Positions 27,460 through 32,096 of a stretch of DNA of 32,096 nucleotides are shown here, one piece after another. The notes beneath the pieces were generated by a model. It was not told where the DNA came from and ran no database searches. It saw only the letters and a list, made by a program, of their open reading frames with translations. Source of the stretch: Nostoc sp. TH1S01 (lineage in GTDB: Bacteria; Cyanobacteriota; Cyanobacteriia; Cyanobacteriales; Nostocaceae); the NCBI GenBank assembly GCA_018993265.1, contig JAGKSW010000031.1, positions 1-32,096 of the forward strand, in the 5' to 3' direction. Position 1 is the stretch's first letter; each line of letters begins with the position of its first letter. Made by a program: the position numbers and the translations under genes.

Positions 27460-27506
27460 GCGTCTGGTAATGGGGTGGTGGCGATCGCATTGCGAGGCAT
27501 TAAGAT

Positions 27507-27902
27507 TTAACTAAATGGATTCAATGTAGATATACCACAATCCTCAAAATCTTTAATATTTCTGGTAACAAGTGTCAAAGAATTTGCTTTAGCGGTTGCC
27601 GCAATCAATATGTCAGCTTGGGAACGCGGTTTACCTTGAGTTCTCAAAAAGCCTCTCAATTCACCTGCACACTTGGCAATTTCTAAAGTGATGGGAAGAA
27701 TTTGACAGTGAGTAAAGAGAAAATTTTCAAACCAGTCTTGGATTCTAGCATTAGGCTTGGCTGTTAAACCATAATAAATTTCCTCAATTGTAATCACACT
27801 TAAGTTAATAGCTGTCACACTACTACTCCATGCTGTCACCCCTGGATTTGGCATTGGGCGAGTTAATTCACTGATGATATTCGTGTCACAAAGATTATTC
27901 AT
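27507..27902 (-). CDS. vapC: VapC-type PIN-domain toxin
   Basis: The 131-residue protein is a PIN-domain ribonuclease. The metal-binding acidic residues are visible: D6 in LCDTNIISEL, E40/E41 in VITIEEIYYG, D97 in SQADILIA, and D118 with N115 in TRNIKDF. The length is typical. VapC toxins cleave tRNA or rRNA and are neutralised by the cognate antitoxin. Its ATG lies one base after the stop of the antitoxin gene, so translation is probably coupled. The pair sits between identical direct repeats, which suggests a gain by insertion. Confidence 0.93.
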   Translation of the reverse strand: MNNLCDTNIISELTRPMPNPGVTAWSSSVTAINLSVITIEEIYYGLTAKPNARIQDWFENFLFTHCQILPITLEIAKCAGELRGFLRTQGKPRSQADILIAATAKANSLTLVTRNIKDFEDCGISTLNPFS

Positions 27903-27903
27903 C

Positions 27904-28176
27904 CTAGTCTTGCGTAAAAGGATTATCGCGATCGCTTCGTGCTGGTATCTCTAATGTATAGTTTTCTTCAGTACATAACTGCTGAAGTTCCTGAAAAATT
28001 TGAGCTAGAGATGTTTTCGCAGTTTGTTGCCGCCAGGTTAAAAATTCTTGAAACATCTTAGGATCTACAATTGCAGCCACTAATGCTTCTTGAGTATAAA
28101 TTAGCTGAGGTTCTTGACTGGTGGCATTGATGATGGAGGGTAACTGTTGTTTCGCTTCTTCCATTGTCCATTTCAT
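27904..28176 (-). CDS. Antitoxin of the VapBC-type pair (Phd/YefM-like)
   Basis: A 90-residue product from ATG 28176, chosen over an upstream in-frame start at 28203 because GGAGG (28184-28188) lies seven bases before it. The N-terminus MKWTMEEAKQQLPSIINATS resembles Phd/YefM DNA-binding antitoxins, followed by a PQLIYTQEALVAAIVDP strand-helix segment and a C-terminal helical, acidic toxin-binding tail. Such antitoxins neutralise the PIN toxin and repress their own promoter. It directly precedes the toxin gene. Confidence 0.88.
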   Translation of the reverse strand: MKWTMEEAKQQLPSIINATSQEPQLIYTQEALVAAIVDPKMFQEFLTWRQQTAKTSLAQIFQELQQLCTEENYTLEIPARSDRDNPFTQD

Positions 28177-28183
28177 TAAACTA

Positions 28184-28188
28184 CCTCC
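28184..28188 (-). promoter_or_regulatory. Ribosome binding site fixing the antitoxin start
   Basis: GGAGG on the minus strand lies seven bases before ATG 28176 and lies inside the longer alternative reading, so the shorter start is preferred. Confidence 0.8.
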
Positions 28189-28246
28189 AAGTTTTATAAG
28201 CATTGAGTAGATACTGTTCTCAAGTTAGCTTATTTTTCCAAGCGAT

Positions 28247-28279
28247 CGCACTCTGAGGAATTGTATACGATTAGCGATC
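28247..28279. repeat. 33-bp direct repeat, right copy beside vapBC
   Basis: Identical to 27427-27459. It overlaps the last nine bases of the 30-codon remnant frame at 28271-28363. Confidence 0.9.
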
Positions 28280-28363
28280 ACTCAATTCTTCTAAAGAAAA
28301 GCTATCTCCAGTATTCTCATCAAATTCGGCTTGAATTTTGGCAGCTTGAAATTTATTCCAGCC
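28271..28363 (-). pseudogene. Possible gene remnant next to the right repeat
   Basis: Thirty open codons without a start, preceded by an in-frame TAA, read as FQAAKIQAEFDENTGDSFSL followed by EELSDR. The charged, helical composition looks protein-like and may be the tail of a small gene broken before or during insertion of vapBC. No family recognised. Confidence 0.3.
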
Positions 28364-28499
28364 TTAAATGTATATTATTGGTGTTAGTATATTTACGTAA
28401 ATAATTGGTTTAAGCAAATTTAAGTTCTTTAATCAAACATGAACTTTCCCCAGTCTGCGCTAGGGTAGAAAAGGACACGTAATTTATCAATTCCTGCTT

Positions 28500-29879
28500 G
28501 TGCTTCTCTGCAAACGTCCAGCCGCCTTATTAAGTTTGGCTGTTTTACTTACTTCCTTAACAGCCTGTAGCAATAATCCAGCCGCTAAAAACCTGGAAAA
28601 TTCTTTGGCGGCAGATCCTAAACTGCAAAACAGCCCTGTTGTTTTTGGGGAAACTAGCAAAGGCGAACCACAATCAGCACAAAACGAACCAACAGTCCAA
28701 CTTCCTGCGGATTTTCCCAAAGAGATTCCGTTATATACCAATGCCAAACTTCAGGAAGTTACACCTGCTAGTAGTTCCAATAATCAAGTATCTACTCGCT
28801 GGTTAAGTTCCGATCCCAGCAATTTTATTACCAGTTTCTATCGTAGCCAGTTGCAGGATAATAACTGGCAAATTTTACAACAGCCAGCCGATGATGTTGG
28901 TACTTTTGAAGCGCGGCGCAATGATTTGCTAGTCAAAGTATCCATTCAACCTCAATCAGTAACCAATCCGGCACCTAATCAACCACAAACAGCTACTAGT
29001 ATAGTGATTGATTATGTGCCAAATAGTACCAACACAGCACAATCTACACCTACAAATAACAATACTCCCCAACCAGGTGATCCCCAGTTTATTGGGCCAG
29101 TAGCACCTAACACTGCAACTTCCCAACCAACTACGCCAAATAATTCAACCACCACTGCAACTACAGCAACATCAACATCTCAAGAATTTTCCGACCTCAA
29201 CAAAGTACCGCAAGAATTGCGTCAACATATCCAAGACTTAGCTACATTGGGTGTGTTATCAGTGGAATCTCCCGCAAATAAGGCTAATTCTAACAGTACA
29301 AACTTATTTGAACCCGGTAAAATCATCACTCGCCGAATGTATGCGCGTTGGTTAGTTGCTGCTAACAACGCAATATATCCCAATAATTCTGCCAAGCAGA
29401 TACGTTTGGCTAGGGAAAGTACGCAGCCAGCTTTTAGTGATGTAGCAAAAATAGACCCAGATTTTCCAGTAATTCAAGGATTAGCTGAAGCTGGTTTAAT
29501 TCCCAGTCCCTTGTCGGGAGACGCAACAGCAGTTTTATTTCGTCCCGATGCACCTTTAACTAGGGAACAGATGATTTTGTGGAAAGTACCTTTGGATACT
29601 CGCCAAGCTTTAGCGACAGCCAATTTAGATGCTGTCAAACAAACTTGGGGTTTTCAAGATGCTGGAAAAATCGACCCGAAGGCATTACGTGCAGTTTTGG
29701 CAGATTTCCAAAGTGCGGAACAATCAAATATTCGGCGGGTATTTGGCTATACAACGCTGTTTCAACCGAAAAAACCTGTGACTCGTGCTGAGGCGGCAGC
29801 GGCTTTGTGGTATTTTGGCACCCTAGGCGATGGTGTATCGGCTGCTGATGCTTTGAAGTTAAAGCGATCGCCCACATAA
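28500..29879 (+). CDS. SLH-domain lipoprotein
   Basis: The 459-residue frame starts at GTG 28500 and begins with a lipoprotein signal peptide: basic KR, hydrophobic LLSLAVLLTSL, then lipobox LTAC with Cys23. Residues about 60-160 contain a small alpha/beta region (IPLYTNAKLQEVTPAS, WLSSDPSNFITSFYRSQLQ). A Thr/Asn/Pro-rich linker follows (about 180-225). The C-terminal 230 residues hold three SLH-like repeats: FSDLNKVPQELRQHIQDLAT, FSDVAKIDPDFPVIQGLAEA with PDAPLTREQ, and FQDAGKIDP with KPVTRAEAAAALW. SLH modules bind secondary cell-wall polymers or peptidoglycan, so this likely links the outer membrane to the wall. Partners are unknown. Confidence 0.85.
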   Translation: MLLCKRPAALLSLAVLLTSLTACSNNPAAKNLENSLAADPKLQNSPVVFGETSKGEPQSAQNEPTVQLPADFPKEIPLYTNAKLQEVTPASSSNNQVSTRWLSSDPSNFITSFYRSQLQDNNWQILQQPADDVGTFEARRNDLLVKVSIQPQSVTNPAPNQPQTATSIVIDYVPNSTNTAQSTPTNNNTPQPGDPQFIGPVAPNTATSQPTTPNNSTTTATTATSTSQEFSDLNKVPQELRQHIQDLATLGVLSVESPANKANSNSTNLFEPGKIITRRMYARWLVAANNAIYPNNSAKQIRLARESTQPAFSDVAKIDPDFPVIQGLAEAGLIPSPLSGDATAVLFRPDAPLTREQMILWKVPLDTRQALATANLDAVKQTWGFQDAGKIDPKALRAVLADFQSAEQSNIRRVFGYTTLFQPKKPVTRAEAAAALWYFGTLGDGVSAADALKLKRSPT

Positions 29880-30076
29880 TCTTACTTTTTCTTTGTACAA
29901 CCTTGGTAAATCATAAAAATTCAGTAAATATATTCGACTGTTGCTTTATCTAGTGAGAGTTTTTCAGTAGAATTGCATAAATTTAGCATTGTAGCTACAA
30001 GTTTTAACAATCATCTAAAAATACAGTCGGTACATTTACCTTTTTCTGAAATATCTTTTTACTGGATACGCAGCAA

Positions 30077-31123
30077 ATGAAAAAACAATTGTTGGCGGCA
30101 GGCTTTGTATTTTTATCTTTGGTGTTGCCGCAGAAAGCTTTGGCTGCGAATTTTAGCCAGCTTTATGTATTTGGCGATAGCTTATCTGATACAGGTAATG
30201 TTTTCAATGCAACAGGTGGTACCTTTCCCCCAACTAGCAGTTACGCTCCTGGACGTTTATCTAACGGCCTTTTGTGGGTGGAATATTTTGGCAATCAATT
30301 AGGACTACAGCCAACTTTAGTTACTAATTTGAGTACTATTCCGACTCAAGGTATTAACTTTGCCTTTGGTGGTTCTGCTTCTGGTTTGGGTAATGCGGTT
30401 GTACCTACAGCAGACGTACCAGGAGTTTTAGGACAAGTAAATCAGTTTGCCCAATCTCTATCGGCTAATAACCAGACGGCTGATCCAAATGCACTGTATG
30501 TTGTGTGGGGTGGCGCTAATGACTTTCTCTTCCTCAATCCCCAAGACTCATCAACACCAGTCAATAACATTACTCAGGCATTAAATACCCTGGTGGATGC
30601 GGGTGCAAGAAATCTTTTAGTGTTCAACTTGCCAGATTTGGGTAAACTTCCAGGCGCTACAGATAATCGAGATCCGGACACTCTCACGCAATCAACCAAT
30701 GATTTTAATTCTGGCTTGCAAACAACTGTTGCAGCTTTAAGTCAAAATCCCACTCTGAATATTATTCCTGTGGATGTCAATTCTTTGTTTAATCGGGCGA
30801 TCGCATCTCCAGCGGAATTCGGATTAAATAATGTCACAGAAGCTTGTCTATCTCGGTTGGATATCTGTCAAAACGACCAAAATCAGTTTTTGTTTTGGGA
30901 TAATTTTCATCCAACTACCACTGGTCATAGGTTTATTGCAGATACAGCATTGGCAGCCATCCAAACACAGGAAGTTCCCGAACCTTCTGACGCTTTAGGA
31001 TTGTTGGCGCTTGGTGTTGCGGGTGGAGTCGCAATACGCAAGCGCCAACAAAAAAAGCTGGCTGTCACTCTAACAAATCCGGTTCTTGACGCACAATCAT
31101 CTCGTATAAAGGTTGAAAGCTGA
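30077..31123 (+). CDS. Secreted GDSL (SGNH) esterase with PEP-CTERM tail
   Basis: The 348-residue protein has a signal peptide (1-23, LLAAGFVFLSLVLPQKALAA), then an SGNH-hydrolase core. Block I is YVFGDSLSDTGN with nucleophile S35. A Gly block (FAFGGSASG), the Asn block VVWGGANDF and block V WDNFHPTTTGH with D275/H278 complete the catalytic set. The C-terminus is a PEP-CTERM signal: VPEP at about 299, a hydrophobic stretch (LGLLALGVAGGVAI) and RKRQQKK. PEP-CTERM proteins are processed by exosortase; an exosortase gene is not in this window. The enzyme likely hydrolyses esters at the cell surface; the substrate is unknown. The last 59 bp overlap the opposite-strand aldolase-family gene. Confidence 0.92.
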   Translation: MKKQLLAAGFVFLSLVLPQKALAANFSQLYVFGDSLSDTGNVFNATGGTFPPTSSYAPGRLSNGLLWVEYFGNQLGLQPTLVTNLSTIPTQGINFAFGGSASGLGNAVVPTADVPGVLGQVNQFAQSLSANNQTADPNALYVVWGGANDFLFLNPQDSSTPVNNITQALNTLVDAGARNLLVFNLPDLGKLPGATDNRDPDTLTQSTNDFNSGLQTTVAALSQNPTLNIIPVDVNSLFNRAIASPAEFGLNNVTEACLSRLDICQNDQNQFLFWDNFHPTTTGHRFIADTALAAIQTQEVPEPSDALGLLALGVAGGVAIRKRQQKKLAVTLTNPVLDAQSSRIKVES

Positions 31124-31841
31124 ACCAACCTAAATTATGTGAACCAACTTGAGTATGTGCAATCTCGGCATACTCATGTTTAATGGGGCTAGGTTTGCCA
31201 GCAGCCTCAGCCAATAATTGTGCTTGACAAGAACGCTCCATTGTGATGAACCACCAAGCAGCCTCATCAACTGAGTGACCAACGGTGAGTAAACCGTGGT
31301 TTTTCAGAATAATGGCTTTGTTTTTACCAAGGGTTTGGGCAATACGTTGGCCTTCCTGCGGGTCAAGCACTACACCAGTGTAGTCATCAAATAAGCTGTG
31401 GTCTTGGTAAAAAGCACAAGCATCTTGACTGAGGGGATCAAGCAAGCGACCAAGACTCGACCAGCTTTTACCATAGATAGAATGAGCATGGGCGGCGGCG
31501 ACGACATCCGGTCTGGTTGCATGAATTTGGGAATGAATGGCAAACGCAGCCCGATTCACTGGGCGATCGCCTATAATTACCTCACCTTCTTGGTTGACTA
31601 AAATCAAATCACTAACGCGAATTAAACCAAAGTGCATTCCAAAAGGATTCACCCAAAAGTGTTCTGGCGTTTCTGGGTCGCGTGCTGTGATGTGACCTGC
31701 AATTCCCTCATCAAAACCATAGCGGGAAAATAACCGCAAGGCGGCTGCTAATCTTTGTTTACGATGCAGGCGTTCTTCGGAAATGGAGGTAAAGGTTGGC
31801 GGTTGAGGTGCGTTTGGTTTTTTTACAGATATTGTTTGCAT
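31065..31841 (-). CDS. Class II aldolase/adducin family protein
   Basis: A 258-residue product from ATG 31841 (a TTG at 31874 would add 11 residues). The class II aldolase fold is clear: EERLHRKQRLAAALRLFSRYGFDEGIAGHITARDP, the zinc-binding AAAHAHSIYG (H118, H120), and LKNHGLLTVGHSVDEAAWW (H182). The family includes fuculose- and rhamnulose-phosphate aldolases and non-enzymatic members. This subgroup, with PFGMHFGLIRVSDL, is widespread but of uncertain reaction. Its 3' end overlaps the esterase gene tail-to-tail by 59 bp. Confidence 0.9.
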   Translation of the reverse strand: MQTISVKKPNAPQPPTFTSISEERLHRKQRLAAALRLFSRYGFDEGIAGHITARDPETPEHFWVNPFGMHFGLIRVSDLILVNQEGEVIIGDRPVNRAAFAIHSQIHATRPDVVAAAHAHSIYGKSWSSLGRLLDPLSQDACAFYQDHSLFDDYTGVVLDPQEGQRIAQTLGKNKAIILKNHGLLTVGHSVDEAAWWFITMERSCQAQLLAEAAGKPSPIKHEYAEIAHTQVGSHNLGWFSFQPLYEMIVRQEPDLLE

Positions 31842-31874
31842 ATTATTTTTAATGATGTGTGGCGGTTGTAACAA

Positions 31875-32096
31875 TCGAAATATTAACTATAGTAGTTGGT
31901 CATTTGTATTTACAAAGGACAAATGACCGAATCAGTGAACAGTGAACAGTGACCAGTTACCAGAGAGACTTTTCACTGTTCACTCTTACGGTACAAGCCC
32001 CCAAATTCATTTGTGGAAAAAAGAAAAGTTATTCCTTGCTAAAATCCCCATTATTTAATTATGGGTGCGACCCATTCGCTCGAAATGAGTAGCAAT
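31875..32096. repeat. Repeat-containing right end of the window
   Basis: CAGTGAACAGTGAACAGTGA (from about 31936), in tandem heptamers, and the inverted CACTGTTCACTC near 31974 can form an imperfect hairpin. The last 100 bp show no gene. Confidence 0.65.

Larger units (their letters stand above)
28204..28499. other. Spacer between the vapBC module and the SLH lipoprotein gene
   Basis: It contains the right 33-bp repeat and a start-less minus-strand frame of 30 codons (28271-28363). The rest is AT-rich, with no other gene seen. Confidence 0.6.

Noticed and set aside
27288-27500. Minus-strand frame beside the small protein terminator
   Set aside because: It runs through the terminator hairpin, HIP1 sites and one direct repeat, with no protein features.
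27427-28279. Direct repeats as ends of an insertion sequence
   Set aside because: No transposase or terminal inverted repeats occur between them. The only genes are the toxin-antitoxin pair.

Overview
The window looks like chromosomal DNA of a filamentous (Nostoc/Calothrix-type) cyanobacterium. The evidence is frequent GCGATCGC (HIP1) octamers, heptameric short tandem repeats in many spacers, an ndhH gene of the cyanobacterial NDH-1 complex, cyanobacterial-style rimP-nusA-ylxR-infB order with a long Pro-rich IF-2 N-terminus, a HstK-type Ser/Thr-plus-His kinase, and a PEP-CTERM protein. No rRNA, tRNA, CRISPR array, transposase or phage gene was recognised.

Left end (1-3601, minus strand): a two-gene operon that I consider the most interesting part. 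The upstream gene encodes a CHAT (caspase-like) protease. The downstream gene, 18 bp later, encodes an nSTAND-type P-loop NTPase with a membrane segment and near-identical 42-residue WD40 repeats, and it runs off the window. The extreme C-terminus of the protease and the extreme N-terminus of the NTPase carry the same ~32-residue Gly/Asn/Gln-rich motif. This is the layout expected of an NLR-like sensor that recruits its effector through a homotypic, probably amyloid-forming, motif. The WD40 repeats differ mainly at a few codons, as in fast-evolving recognition propellers.

3.9-8.5 kb: an ExbB/TolQ-family channel subunit without an adjacent ExbD, rsmH, an M48 membrane metalloprotease, and an exported SnoaL-like protein. 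8.9-14.3 kb: one 1809-residue hybrid sensor with Ser/Thr kinase, AAA ATPase, helical-repeat, GAF and histidine kinase regions, followed by a clear intrinsic terminator. 15.1-19.8 kb: ndhH, a ClpP-like SDH-family membrane protease, an exported peptidoglycan-binding protein with a Thr/Pro/Ala/Lys tail, and a conserved-looking membrane protein of unknown function.

20.0-26.2 kb: the translation/transcription operon rimP-nusA-ylxR-infB. It is preceded by a terminator-like hairpin immediately upstream of rimP, and an unexplained coding-like frame lies between ylxR and infB. 26.3-28.2 kb: a small membrane protein, a 65-residue protein with its own terminator, and a VapBC-type toxin-antitoxin pair enclosed by two identical 33-bp direct repeats. 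28.5-31.9 kb: an SLH-domain lipoprotein, a secreted GDSL esterase with a PEP-CTERM tail, and a class II aldolase-family protein whose 3' end overlaps the esterase gene tail-to-tail. Several spacers hold imperfect long inverted repeats built from heptameric repeats.
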